Notes under the pieces: generated by a model
Database searches by the model: none
Told to the model about the DNA's origin: nothing
What the model saw: only the letters and a program-made list of their open reading frames with translations
Source: Paraburkholderia phosphatilytica
GTDB taxonomy: Bacteria; Pseudomonadota; Gammaproteobacteria; Burkholderiales; Burkholderiaceae
Assembly (NCBI RefSeq): GCF_003443895.1
Contig: NZ_QQOA01000015.1
Span: forward strand, 62,001 to 126,000
DNA length: 64,000 nt
Direction of reading: 5' to 3'
Part shown: piece by piece, positions 17,296-26,051 of the stretch
Position numbering within the stretch: the first letter of the stretch is position 1
How the letters are laid out: each line of letters begins with the position of its first letter
Translations under genes and position numbers: made by a program

Positions 17296-18387
17296 TCAGA
17301 ACTTCGCGCGAATGCCGACGCCGAAGGTGTCGCCGGTCGACTGGCTCGTGAAGTGGTCGTTCATGTACGCGGCGTAGACGTCCGTGCGCTTCGACAGCGG
17401 ATAGTCGTAGCCGAGCGCCCACGTCTGGCGCGTCTGGTCGAGACCGCCGCGGTCGCGCGAGTACGCGTACGACGCCATCACGGTGCCCGTGCCGAGCGGC
17501 ACGCTGACGCCGCCCTGTGCCGTGTTCACGTGCCAGCTGCCGAGCTGCTGGTCGTTGTACGTGTACATGTACTGGCCGTAGAGCTTCACGAACTTGAGGT
17601 CGTAGCTCACGCCCAGCTGCGCGACGCTCTGGCTCTTCATGCCGGACACGAGATCGGTCAGGTCCGTCGTGCTGGCGGGCACGCTGGTGTTGAAGTTAAC
17701 GTACTGGTACACCGCCGTCGCGGCGAACGGGCCGTGGAAGTACAACGCCTGCGCGCTCCACTTCTTCAGGCCGTTGTCGGCGGCGTTGTTGCCGAAACCG
17801 TACATCACCGAGCCCGTCAGACCATTGAAGTCCGGCGACGAGTACTGGACCGCGTTGTCCCAGCCCGAATCGCCGACCACGCCCTGATCGGTCGTGTAGG
17901 TCGGGAACGTGCCCAGGCCGAGGAAGGTGTGGAACACCATCGGCGAGAACTCGTACGAATCGATGAACGGGTTGAACAGGATCGTCGAGACGAACAGTTG
18001 CGACGTCAGGCGGCCCGCGGTGAAGGTACCGTACGGCGATTCGATGCCGACGTACGCATTGCGCGCGAAGAAGTGGTCGCCGGTGAAGCGGCCGTAGTTG
18101 CCGTTCTGCGCGAGGAAGAAGCTTTCCAGCGTGAAGATCGCCTTGTAGCCGCCGCCCAGATCCTCGGCGCCTTTCATGCCCCAGTAGGACGTCGACATGC
18201 CGCCGCCCGATACCTGCCACGCACGCTGCCCGCCCGGAAATTTCTGCGCGCCGACCCATTCGTCGACCTGCCCGTAAAGATCCACGCTCGATTGCGCATA
18301 CACCGACGACGACGCCGCGGCGAGCACGCCGGCAATGGCGCCCGTCTTCAACGTGAATTTCAGCGCACGGCTGACGCTTGTTTTCAT
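17296..18387 (-). CDS. Gram-negative trimeric porin
   Basis: A 363-residue outer-membrane porin of the Burkholderia/Neisseria type (OmpC-like 16-strand barrel). A signal peptide is clear (KFTLKTGAIAGVLAAASSSV, cleavage after VYA at about residue 31), then SSVDLYGQVDEWV opens the barrel. The eyelet-loop region YVGIESPYGTFTAGRLTSQLF and the C-terminal ...DTFGVGIRAKF, ending in Phe as porins require for BAM recognition, are present. The ATG at 18387 has AGGAGAA upstream; the frame stays open 26 codons further but those residues are not a signal peptide. A long upstream region carries a dyad. Confidence 0.93.
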   Translation of the reverse strand: MKTSVSRALKFTLKTGAIAGVLAAASSSVYAQSSVDLYGQVDEWVGAQKFPGGQRAWQVSGGGMSTSYWGMKGAEDLGGGYKAIFTLESFFLAQNGNYGRFTGDHFFARNAYVGIESPYGTFTAGRLTSQLFVSTILFNPFIDSYEFSPMVFHTFLGLGTFPTYTTDQGVVGDSGWDNAVQYSSPDFNGLTGSVMYGFGNNAADNGLKKWSAQALYFHGPFAATAVYQYVNFNTSVPASTTDLTDLVSGMKSQSVAQLGVSYDLKFVKLYGQYMYTYNDQQLGSWHVNTAQGGVSVPLGTGTVMASYAYSRDRGGLDQTRQTWALGYDYPLSKRTDVYAAYMNDHFTSQSTGDTFGVGIRAKF

Positions 18388-18964
18388 GGGTTCTCCTGTC
18401 TTTGTCAAAAGTGGGTGTGGCTGTGCGAGGGGGGACTCGAGCTGACCGTTTGTTCTGCGCTTCACTGCTTCATCGACTGCCGAGCCAATCTGGGCCGGTC
18501 AATCTTTGCGGACCATTTCCCGGAACAAAAATACCGGGGGTTATCGCCGGTATATCGTTCTGCATAAGCTCGCGAAAAATGATGCTGCTAGCGGCGCATG
18601 CGGTACTTTTGCGCTGCGGCGCGTCATCCCTGTCCGTCACGCCCGACACCCGCGCCGACTGGAGGTTTCCGCCCCTTTCGCCGACATCGGCCGCAACATT
18701 GACGCACCGCCACAACGAATGGCGATTGAATGTCATTCGTCTGTCTTATGACGAGAATTTTCAAAAATGTGTGGCGCGCGCACGTCACCGGCCCGCGTCG
18801 CGATGGACGCCGGAAAATGGACGAGGCAGTGGTGAGGGGTGCTACCGATGGGTGCTTGAGACGCCTGGTGCGGCCGCAGGCTCCGCGCGAACGCGTACAC
18901 GAACGCAAACGGACGCGCGGACGACGCTTCGCGCGCCGCCCGTTCGCTCAATCAGTGCGACGAA
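18388..18964. other. Intergenic region upstream of the porin gene
   Basis: 577 bases without a credible gene. It holds the porin promoter region and a dyad ATACCGG (18531-18537) / CCGGTAT (18547-18553) with a 9-base spacer, a possible regulator site about 145 bases before the porin start. Plus-strand open frames here are short and have no family features. Confidence 0.5.
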
Positions 18965-19537
18965 TTAGTTGCGGTAGGGAGAGGGGCCGGGCGCGCGCGA
19001 CATATCTTCCGGCGGGCGCGGCACCGGGCGCGTGGAGCGCTCTTCGTTGTAGCGCGCAACGTCCTCGCGGATGGAGCCGGCGCGGACCATCGCGGAATCA
19101 GCGGGCGGGCGCGGCACCCCGCGCGTTTCCGCGCTCACCGGCGTGATACCGCCGCCATAACGGGCGGCTTCCAGCCCGTCGCCGTGCCAGTCGCCATCGC
19201 GCATCATGGGCGCGCGCTGCGGCGCCGATGGCGCAAAACCGTTGACCGGGAAATCCTGCGCCGCGCGCGGTGCGCGTAGCCCCTGACTGGCCTGGCGGGC
19301 GTACGACGGGAACGCATGATTGCCGGCACTTGCCGCGCGCCCGTTCTGCGGCGAGCCATGGCCACCGAACGCCGGCCCGGCTGGACGGCTCATTTCCCTG
19401 CCGCCGCCACCGCCATGACCGCCGCCGAAATGACCGCCGCCGTGCTGGCCGAACTCGTTGGCACAGGCGAGCGGCGCCAGCGTGGCTAGCGCCACGCCGA
19501 TGATCCAGCGTCCTGTCCTCGACCTGCCAACGTTCAC
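18965..19537 (-). CDS. Secreted Gly/His-rich protein of unknown function
   Basis: A 190-residue protein I cannot assign. It starts with a Sec signal peptide (RWIIGVALATLAPLACAN, likely cut after ACA) then a low-complexity Gly/His stretch (GQHGGGHFGGGHGGGGG), followed by Pro/Arg/Ser-rich disordered sequence with two similar tails: GVPRPPADSAMVR and RPVPRPPEDMSRA. The start codon is GTG at 19537 with GCAGGAC upstream. The His-rich part might bind metal. It is probably periplasmic or surface-attached; the sequence shows no enzyme motif. Confidence 0.65.
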   Translation of the reverse strand: MNVGRSRTGRWIIGVALATLAPLACANEFGQHGGGHFGGGHGGGGGREMSRPAGPAFGGHGSPQNGRAASAGNHAFPSYARQASQGLRAPRAAQDFPVNGFAPSAPQRAPMMRDGDWHGDGLEAARYGGGITPVSAETRGVPRPPADSAMVRAGSIREDVARYNEERSTRPVPRPPEDMSRAPGPSPYRN

Positions 19538-20082
19538 GATCGTTGTCCTGCCCGACTGCTCACCGCGAATTTCGCGCCCGGGCGTTGGCGAAATCCGTGC
19601 CGGGGAGCGACTTCAACGGTTTGCGAACTGCCGAGAAACCGCCGGCCCCCTTCGGCCTGTGAGCAAGTAATTTATGGTCGGTGCAGGAGGGTGTCGAGCC
19701 GAAAAGTGTTAGGTCCAAGGTGCTGTTGTAACACCATGTTACCGGTCCCGGGGCTCGCTTCTAACCCATTGTGTAAAAAGGGGAAACGCGCTTTGCGGAG
19801 CCACCGGCAAAAGTGGCTTTCCGCACGCGAACGTTAGATTTAGACGACATGGAAACCGGCCCTCAGGACCGATCGCGGACGGCATCTGCGACCCGTCCGT
19901 AACCCACGGTTTCGACTGATGTTAGATGTTCCCGCAACCGCATTTCATGCCGGGCGCATCTTATTCTGAAAGCGCATTAATCAATTCTTCAAATGAATTT
20001 GCTTTTTCAATAGCGTCGCGAGGACAATACATACTTCGATGAAACAGGCTGGACGCTTCGAGAGCGTCATGAGAATCCCAGA
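19538..20082. other. Long intergenic region with hairpins
   Basis: 545 bases with no convincing gene. It holds a long bulged stem: TGCGGA (19794-19799) with TCCGCA (19820-19825), GCCAC (19800-19804) with GTGGC (19813-19817), flanked by CGCG on both sides (19787-19790, 19826-19829). It also holds a dyad GTAAC (19728-19732) / GTTAC (19738-19742). The last 120 bases before 20083 are AT-richer and probably contain the promoter of the transporter gene. Confidence 0.45.
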
Positions 20083-21105
20083 ATGGCTCGACCTAAATTC
20101 CTTCCCGACAACTTCACGCTTTGCCTGATCGGCACGGTGACCCTTGCCAGCGTGCTGCCCGTGCACGGGCAGGCCGCGGTCGGCTTCAACTGGCTGACGA
20201 ACGTCGCCGTCGGCCTGCTGTTCTTTCTGCACGGCGCGAAGCTGTCGCGCGAGGCGATCGTCGCGGGCGCGACGCACTGGCGTCTGCACGCGGTCGTACT
20301 ACTCAGCACCTTCGTCCTGTTCCCACTGCTCGGTTTCGCGCTGAAACCGGTCCTTTCGCCGCTTGTTACGCCGGCGCTGTACACCGGTGTCCTGTTCCTC
20401 TGCACGCTGCCGTCTACGGTGCAGTCCTCGATCGCGTTCACGTCGATGGCGAAGGGCAACGTGCCGGCGGCCGTGTGCAGCGCGTCGGCGTCCAGCCTGC
20501 TCGGCATCTTCATCACGCCGGCGCTCGTCAGCCTGATCGTGACCAGTCAGGCCGCGGGCGGCGGCTCCGCCTGGCATACGGTCGGCGACATCGTGCTTCA
20601 GCTGCTCGTGCCGTTCGTGGCAGGACAACTGCTGCGCCCGGTGATCGGCCGCTGGATCGAGCACAACCGCAACGTGCTGAAGTTCGTCGATCAGGGCTCG
20701 ATCCTGCTGGTGGTGTACGCGGCGTTCAGCGAAGCCGTCAACGAAGGCCTGTGGCATCACATTCCGCTGACCGCGCTCGGCGGCCTCGTCATCGTGAACG
20801 CCGTGCTGCTCGCGGCCGCCCTCGCGATCACGATCTTCGGCAGCAAGCGGCTCGGCTTCTCGCGCGCCGACCAGATCACGATCATCTTCTGCGGCTCGAA
20901 GAAGAGCCTCGCGGCCGGCGTGCCGATGGCCAAGGTGATCTTCGCGTCGCATGCCGTGGGCGCGGTGGTGCTGCCGCTGATGCTGTTCCACCAGATCCAG
21001 CTGATGGTGTGCGCGGCGCTCGCGCAGCGCTGGGGCGCGCGCGATCTCAGCGCGGAAAAGCAGGCCGCAGCACATCGCGCAGCGCCCGCCGTCGCGCGGC
21101 GCTGA
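20083..21105 (+). CDS. SBF-like bile acid:sodium symporter family protein (YfeH type)
   Basis: A 340-residue polytopic membrane protein of the SBF-like branch (E. coli YfeH relatives) with nine to ten hydrophobic segments. Family marks are NWLTNVAVGLLFFLHGAKLS near the first third, LCTLPSTVQSSIAFTSMAKGN, the segment TPALVSLIV, and IIFCGSKKSLAAGVPMAKVIF near the end. Known YfeH-type proteins have no firmly proven substrate. The C-terminal 30 residues are hydrophilic and variable. The start has no strong ribosome site. Confidence 0.88.
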   Translation: MARPKFLPDNFTLCLIGTVTLASVLPVHGQAAVGFNWLTNVAVGLLFFLHGAKLSREAIVAGATHWRLHAVVLLSTFVLFPLLGFALKPVLSPLVTPALYTGVLFLCTLPSTVQSSIAFTSMAKGNVPAAVCSASASSLLGIFITPALVSLIVTSQAAGGGSAWHTVGDIVLQLLVPFVAGQLLRPVIGRWIEHNRNVLKFVDQGSILLVVYAAFSEAVNEGLWHHIPLTALGGLVIVNAVLLAAALAITIFGSKRLGFSRADQITIIFCGSKKSLAAGVPMAKVIFASHAVGAVVLPLMLFHQIQLMVCAALAQRWGARDLSAEKQAAAHRAAPAVARR

Positions 21106-21523
21106 CGCGCGCCGCGAACTGCCCGCCAGCGCGGGCCTGCGTTTAGCCCCACTCGCAGCCGCGCTTATCGTCATACCCACAGCCCTACCCGTAGCCGTAT
21201 TCATTCCCTCCTCCTTCCCGTGCGGATTGACGGGCCGCCGAAGCCGCCACCGCCACCGCCACCGCCACCGCCACGTCGACTGGCTTCGGTGGCTTCGTTC
21301 GTTTCCGCCGTTGACCGTTCGCTATTGAACGCCGGTCCGCGCCGGCCCTCGCCTCGGCCGGAAATCACCGGGCGCTGGCCCGTCCGGCCGAGGTCCCGAA
21401 ACGGGCAAACCTGGGGACACATCCTTCCCAACCCTGTCATTGGTCGCTGTCACCAAAAATTCATTCAAGTCTGAGGAATACCCGCCGATAAGCCGACCGT
21501 CCCTATTCAGGCAACTCCGTTCC
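21106..21523. other. Intergenic region with simple-sequence repeat
   Basis: 418 bases between the transporter and the EAL-GGDEF gene. It contains five copies of CCGCCA (listed apart) and several GGCC-rich short dyads. A TTG-started upstream extension of the EAL-GGDEF frame to 21440 is open but lacks a ribosome site. Confidence 0.5.
21244..21273. repeat. Hexanucleotide tandem repeat (CCGCCA)5
   Basis: Five perfect head-to-tail copies of CCGCCA in non-coding DNA. Such arrays can change length by slippage; here it lies 250 bases before a c-di-GMP enzyme gene, too far for an obvious promoter-spacing effect. Confidence 0.85.
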
Positions 21524-23374
21524 ATGCAATCTCGCTCGCCCCTCGCGCACCCCACGCCGAGCATCGACGATCTGATCGCTCGCCGTGACCTGAACGCCGT
21601 ATTCCAGCCGATCGTCGACTTCGTCGATGGCACCATTCTCGGGTACGAAGGCCTGATTCGCGGCCCGGTCGGCTCGCCGCTGGAATCGCCTTTCGCGCTG
21701 TTCACGAAGGCCGACGAGGAAGGCAGGCTGGTCGAGCTGGAGCGCACGGCCGCCGTCGTCTGTCTGGAGGCCTTCGCGCGACTGGACTACGAGGGCAAGC
21801 TGTTCCTGAACTTCAGCGCGGGCGCGATCTGCGAACTGGCGTGCGCCAGCGACGACATCCTTGGCCTGCTGCGCGCGTCCGGTTTCGACATCCGGCGCGT
21901 GGTGATCGAGCTGACCGAGCAGAGCGCGATTCCCGACGTGACGAGTTTCATGCCCGCCATCGCCGCGCTACGCACGGAGGGTGCGCAGTTCGCGCTCGAC
22001 GACTACGGCACCGCGAACGCGAACATGAACCTGTGGGTTCAGCTGCAGCCCGACGTCATCAAGATCGACCGCTTCTTTATCCACGAAATCGCGAACGACC
22101 CGCTCAAGTTCGAAGCCGTGCGCGCGATGCAGCAGTTCGCGAGCGCGAGTGGCGCGCGGCTCGTGGCCGAAGGCATCGAAACGGAAGCGGACGCGATCGT
22201 GCTGCGCGACATGGGCATTGCCTGCGGCCAGGGCTTCTTCTTCGGCCGGCCGCATGCGAAGCCGCCACGTTCCGTCGCCGAGAAAGCCCGCGACGCGATC
22301 CGCGCAGGCCACATCGCGGTGTTTCCCGAAGCCACGCGCAACGCGAGCGCGTCGCCGTCGGGCGGCATGGCGTCCGCGAAAATGCTGGTCGCCGCGCCCG
22401 CGCTGCCGCGCACCGCAACCAACAACGACGTGCTGGAACTCTTCAACCGTCTCCCCGATCTGCACGCGGTCGCGGTGGTCGAGCACGACGAGCCGGTTGC
22501 GCTGATCAACCGGCGCGCGTTCATGGACCGCTACGCACTGCCGTATCACCGCGAGCTGTTCGGCAAGCGGCCATGTCTGCAGTTCGCGAATGCATCGCCG
22601 GTGGTAATCGAGAAGTCGATGACGGTCGAGCAGATGGCGAAGCTCCTCGCGAGCGACGACCAGCGCTATCTCGCCGACGGTTTCGTGATCACCGACAACG
22701 GCAAGTACGCGGGCCTTGGCACCGGTGAGAACCTGGTGCGCGCGGTGACCGAAGTGCGCATCGAAGCGGCGCGCTACGCGAACCCGCTGACCTTCCTGCC
22801 CGGCAACATTCCGATCAGCTCGCACATCGCGCGGCTGCTCGGCGCCGACGCGGGCTTCCATGCGTGCTACGTCGACCTGAACCACTTCAAGCCGTTCAAC
22901 GACCAGTACGGCTACTGGCAAGGCGACGAAGTGCTGAAGTTCGCGGCGGCCGTGCTCGCCGACGTGTGCGACCCGACGCGCGACTTCCTCGGTCACGTAG
23001 GCGGCGACGACTTCCTGATCCTGTTCCAGAGCGAGGACTGCCTCGAACGCGCAAGCCGCGCGATCGACACCTTCAACGAAGGCGCGCAGCGCTTCTACGC
23101 GCCCGAGGACCGCATCGCCGGCGGCATCCACGGCGAAGACCGGCACGGCAATCCGACCTTCTTCGGCTTCGTCACGATGGCAATCGGCTGCGTGCACGTA
23201 GCCGCGGGCGGCGGCAACGCGCGCTTCACGAGCGAGGAGATCGCGTCCGTCGCCGCGCTCGCGAAGCGGCGCGCCAAGCAGGAAGATTCGGGCATCGTGC
23301 TGCTCGATGCGCAGCAGAGCATCCACCTGCTTCATGAGCGCATCGATGCGTCGCTCAGCACCACGCTGAACTAG
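21524..23374 (+). CDS. EAL-CBS-GGDEF c-di-GMP signalling protein
   Basis: A 616-residue cytosolic protein: EAL domain (about 10-255), a CBS-pair-like middle (about 300-430: VVEHDEPVALINRRAFMDRY, DGFVITDNGKYAGLGTGENL) and a GGDEF domain (about 455-600). EAL catalytic residues all appear: EGL (42-44), LNFSA, IELTEQ, LDDYGT, IKIDR, AEGIET and GQGFFFG, so phosphodiesterase activity is likely. The cyclase half has GGDDF (493-497) in place of GG[DE]EF and PTRD where the RxxD inhibitory site should be, so cyclase activity and product inhibition are doubtful; it may be a GTP sensor. Start chosen at MQSRSP. Confidence 0.92.
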   Translation: MQSRSPLAHPTPSIDDLIARRDLNAVFQPIVDFVDGTILGYEGLIRGPVGSPLESPFALFTKADEEGRLVELERTAAVVCLEAFARLDYEGKLFLNFSAGAICELACASDDILGLLRASGFDIRRVVIELTEQSAIPDVTSFMPAIAALRTEGAQFALDDYGTANANMNLWVQLQPDVIKIDRFFIHEIANDPLKFEAVRAMQQFASASGARLVAEGIETEADAIVLRDMGIACGQGFFFGRPHAKPPRSVAEKARDAIRAGHIAVFPEATRNASASPSGGMASAKMLVAAPALPRTATNNDVLELFNRLPDLHAVAVVEHDEPVALINRRAFMDRYALPYHRELFGKRPCLQFANASPVVIEKSMTVEQMAKLLASDDQRYLADGFVITDNGKYAGLGTGENLVRAVTEVRIEAARYANPLTFLPGNIPISSHIARLLGADAGFHACYVDLNHFKPFNDQYGYWQGDEVLKFAAAVLADVCDPTRDFLGHVGGDDFLILFQSEDCLERASRAIDTFNEGAQRFYAPEDRIAGGIHGEDRHGNPTFFGFVTMAIGCVHVAAGGGNARFTSEEIASVAALAKRRAKQEDSGIVLLDAQQSIHLLHERIDASLSTTLN

Positions 23375-23722
23375 GCCTCCAGCCTCCATTCCCGGCTCAC
23401 GCGTCCGCCCTGCGCATCGCAAGGCGCGACGGACGTGGTCGCACGTTCTTCCTATCCCCTCCGCCGGCCCTGCCCGTCCCTCCGGATTCGAGCCGACCGG
23501 CTTGTCTAAACACGCCCGTCCACCCGCGCCCAGCCCACCGCAACACCGCGTTTAGCCGTTTTTACTAAACACACAAAATGCATACATTGCCATGCAGTAC
23601 GGGTATCTACGCCCAGGCATCACCCGGAGGTTGAGCATTTTTCAGCCTGTTTTACTATACAATCGCCTCCGACCTGACAACGGGCACGGCAGCACCAGCA
23701 GGCCGCGCCACAGACGGACAAC
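23375..23722. other. Promoter region of the LacI-AGE-PfkB operon
   Basis: 348 bases. The first half is C-rich with nothing recognised. The last 180 bases hold the repeated operator-like elements and a promoter-like pair TTGAGC (23631-23636) and ACTATACAAT (23654-23663 region). Confidence 0.5.
23550..23661 (+). promoter_or_regulatory. Candidate LacI operators and promoter
   Basis: TTTTACTAAACA (23560-23571) recurs as TTTTACTATACA (23650-23661), 11 of 12 bases alike and 90 bases apart. The first copy is part of a dyad GTTTAG (23550-23555) / CTAAAC (23565-23570); the second overlaps the likely -10 box downstream of TTGAGC (23631-23636). Two operator copies, one over the promoter, suit self-control by the LacI-type protein encoded next. 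Confidence 0.5.
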
Positions 23723-24703
23723 ATGGGGACAACCATTCGCGATGTCGCCCGCGCGGCGAGCGTGTCGATCGGCACGGTCTCGCGGGCACTGAAGAACCAG
23801 CCGGGGCTCTCCGAAGCCACGCGGGTGCGCGTGGTCGAAGTCGCGCGGCAGCTCGGCTACGACCCGGCGCAGCTGCGTCCGCGCATTCGCCGTCTCACGT
23901 TTCTGCTACACCGCCAGCACAACAACTTCGCGGTGAGTCCGTTCTTCTCGCACGTGCTGCATGGCGTCGAAGACGCGTGCCGCGAACGCGGCATCGTGCC
24001 GTCGCTGCTGACGGCCGGCCCCACGGACGACGTCGTGCAGCAGATGCGCCTGCACGCGCCGGACGCGATCGCGGTGGCCGGCTTCATCGAACCGGAAACG
24101 CTCGCGACGCTCGTCGCCCTGCAACGGCCGCTGGTGCTGATCGACCTGTGGGCGCCGGGGCTGCGCTCCGTGAACCTCGACAACGCCGCCGGCGCCGCGC
24201 TCGCGATGCAGCATCTGTTCGCGCAGCAGCGCAGGCGCGTCGCGTTCATCGGCGGCTCGCTCGCGCACTTCAGCATCGCTCAGCGCGCGCTCGGCTACCG
24301 GCGCGCGTTCTTCGAGGCGGGCCTGCTGTTCGACCCGTCGCTGGAACTGACGATCGACGCCGGCCTCGACGCCGATGCCGGCGCCGAGCTCGCGATGCAG
24401 CGCCTGCTCGACGCACCCGGCCCGCACCCCGACGCCGTGTTCGCCTATAACGACAGTGCAGCGCTGGCCGCGCTGCGGGTGTGCCTCGCCCGCGGGCTGC
24501 GGGTGCCGGACGACCTCGCGATCATCGGCTTCGACGATATTCCCGCCGCCGCGCACGCCGCCCCGCCGCTGTCCACGATCGCCGTCGACAAGGAATTACT
24601 GGGCCGCAGCGGCGTCGAACTGCTGCTCGACGATGCGCCCGCCGCAGCCGAAGTCCGGCTGCCCGTTCACCTGATTGCCCGTGCCAGTACCCTGGTGAAA
24701 TGA
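23723..24703 (+). CDS. LacI-family transcriptional regulator
   Basis: A 326-residue regulator. The LacI HTH is at residues 3-50 (TIRDVARAASVSIGTVSRALKN, LSEATRVRVVEVARQLGYDP), followed by a sugar-binding periplasmic-type domain with FIGGSLAH and VFAYNDSAALAALRV. It overlaps the sugar epimerase gene by four bases (ATGA), so it is the first gene of the operon it likely represses. The inducer is presumably the sugar handled by the AGE and PfkB enzymes. Confidence 0.93.
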   Translation: MGTTIRDVARAASVSIGTVSRALKNQPGLSEATRVRVVEVARQLGYDPAQLRPRIRRLTFLLHRQHNNFAVSPFFSHVLHGVEDACRERGIVPSLLTAGPTDDVVQQMRLHAPDAIAVAGFIEPETLATLVALQRPLVLIDLWAPGLRSVNLDNAAGAALAMQHLFAQQRRRVAFIGGSLAHFSIAQRALGYRRAFFEAGLLFDPSLELTIDAGLDADAGAELAMQRLLDAPGPHPDAVFAYNDSAALAALRVCLARGLRVPDDLAIIGFDDIPAAAHAAPPLSTIAVDKELLGRSGVELLLDDAPAAAEVRLPVHLIARASTLVK

Positions 24704-26010
24704 CCATGACGCAAAACGCGAAAACCACCACCTCGACCGCCTCCCCGACCGCCGTCAGCGTGCCGCCCGTCGCGAGTTTCCGCGACCCGGCGTTTCTGCT
24801 GTCGCACATCGAGGACACGCTGCGCTTCTATGCGCCGCACGTGTACGACCCGAGCGGCGGCTTCTTCCACTTCTTCCGCGACGACGGCACGATCTACAAC
24901 CGCGCGACGCGGCATCTGGTGAGCAGTTGCCGGTACGTGTTCAACTACGCGATGGCGTACCGTCACTTCGGCGATCCGCAGTACCTCGAATATGCGCGCC
25001 ACGGCATGCGCTTTCTGCGCGATGCGCATTGGGACGCGCAGAACGAAGGCTACGACTGGGAACTCGACTGGCGCGACGGACATCGCCGCACGCTCGACGG
25101 CACGCGCCACTGCTACGGCCTCGCGTTCGTGCTGCTCGCGTATTCGCACGCGGCGATGGCCGGCATCGAGGAAGCGAAGCCGATGATCGGCGCGACCTTC
25201 GAGCTGATGGAACACCGCTTCTGGGACGCGGCCGCCGGCCTCTACGCGGACGAAGCCACGGCCGACTGGCACGTCAGCACGTATCGTGGCCAGAACGCGA
25301 ACATGCATACGACGGAAGCACTGCTCGCCGCGTACGAAGCGACCGGCCATCTGGTGTATCTGGACCGTGCTGAACGGGTCGCGTCGAACATCACGCTGCG
25401 CCAGGCGAAGCTGTCGAGCAACCTGGTGTGGGAGCATTTCCACGCGGACTGGTCGGTGGACTGGCATTACAACGAGGAAGACAGCTCGAACATCTTCCGT
25501 CCGTGGGGCTTCCAGCCGGGCCATCAAACCGAGTGGGCGAAGCTGCTGCTGATTCTCGAGCGGCACCGTCCGCTGCCGTGGCTGATGCCGCGCGCAGTCG
25601 AGCTGTTCGACGCCGCGATGACGCACGCGTGGGACAACGACCACGGCGGCCTCTACTACGGCTTCGGTCCGGACGGCACGGTCTGCGATCACGACAAGTA
25701 CTTCTGGGTGCAGGCCGAGACTTTCGCGTGCGCGGCGCTGCTCGGCAAGCGCACCGGCAACGAGCGCTTCTGGGACTGGTACGACGAGATCTGGCGCTAC
25801 AGCTGGGCGCATTTCGTCGACCATCGTTATGGCGCGTGGTATCGCATCCTCACCTGCGACAATCGCAAGTACAGCGACGAAAAGAGCCCGGCCGGCAAGA
25901 CCGACTATCACACGATGGGCGCCTGCTACGAAGTGCTGATGCACGCGTTGCAGCACGGCGATGCGACCGCCACGGCCGCCTTCAGCGCCTCGACGACGCC
26001 TCAGGCGTGA
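24700..26010 (+). CDS. AGE-family sugar isomerase/epimerase (D-mannose isomerase-like)
   Basis: A 436-residue (alpha/alpha)6-barrel enzyme of the N-acylglucosamine 2-epimerase family. Catalytic-type residues are in place: R78 (SSCRYVFNY), H203 (NANMHTTEAL), H275 and E278 (GFQPGHQTEWAKLL) and H404 (TDYHTMGACYE). This pattern fits the YihS/mannose isomerase group that interconverts aldoses and ketoses (mannose/fructose), rather than ATP-needing renin-binding-protein epimerases. The ATG at 24700 overlaps the LacI stop; a second ATG at 24706 is possible. With the PfkB kinase downstream it could feed fructose-type sugar into metabolism. Confidence 0.85.
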   Translation: MTMTQNAKTTTSTASPTAVSVPPVASFRDPAFLLSHIEDTLRFYAPHVYDPSGGFFHFFRDDGTIYNRATRHLVSSCRYVFNYAMAYRHFGDPQYLEYARHGMRFLRDAHWDAQNEGYDWELDWRDGHRRTLDGTRHCYGLAFVLLAYSHAAMAGIEEAKPMIGATFELMEHRFWDAAAGLYADEATADWHVSTYRGQNANMHTTEALLAAYEATGHLVYLDRAERVASNITLRQAKLSSNLVWEHFHADWSVDWHYNEEDSSNIFRPWGFQPGHQTEWAKLLLILERHRPLPWLMPRAVELFDAAMTHAWDNDHGGLYYGFGPDGTVCDHDKYFWVQAETFACAALLGKRTGNERFWDWYDEIWRYSWAHFVDHRYGAWYRILTCDNRKYSDEKSPAGKTDYHTMGACYEVLMHALQHGDATATAAFSASTTPQA

Positions 26011-26051
26011 TCGATACAAGCAGACCAACGGTGAGCAAAACGGTGAGCATC

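Noticed and set aside
21201..21474. Short Gly- or Pro-rich frames over the CCGCCA repeats
   Set aside because: Simple-sequence DNA gives open frames in all registers; no start signals.
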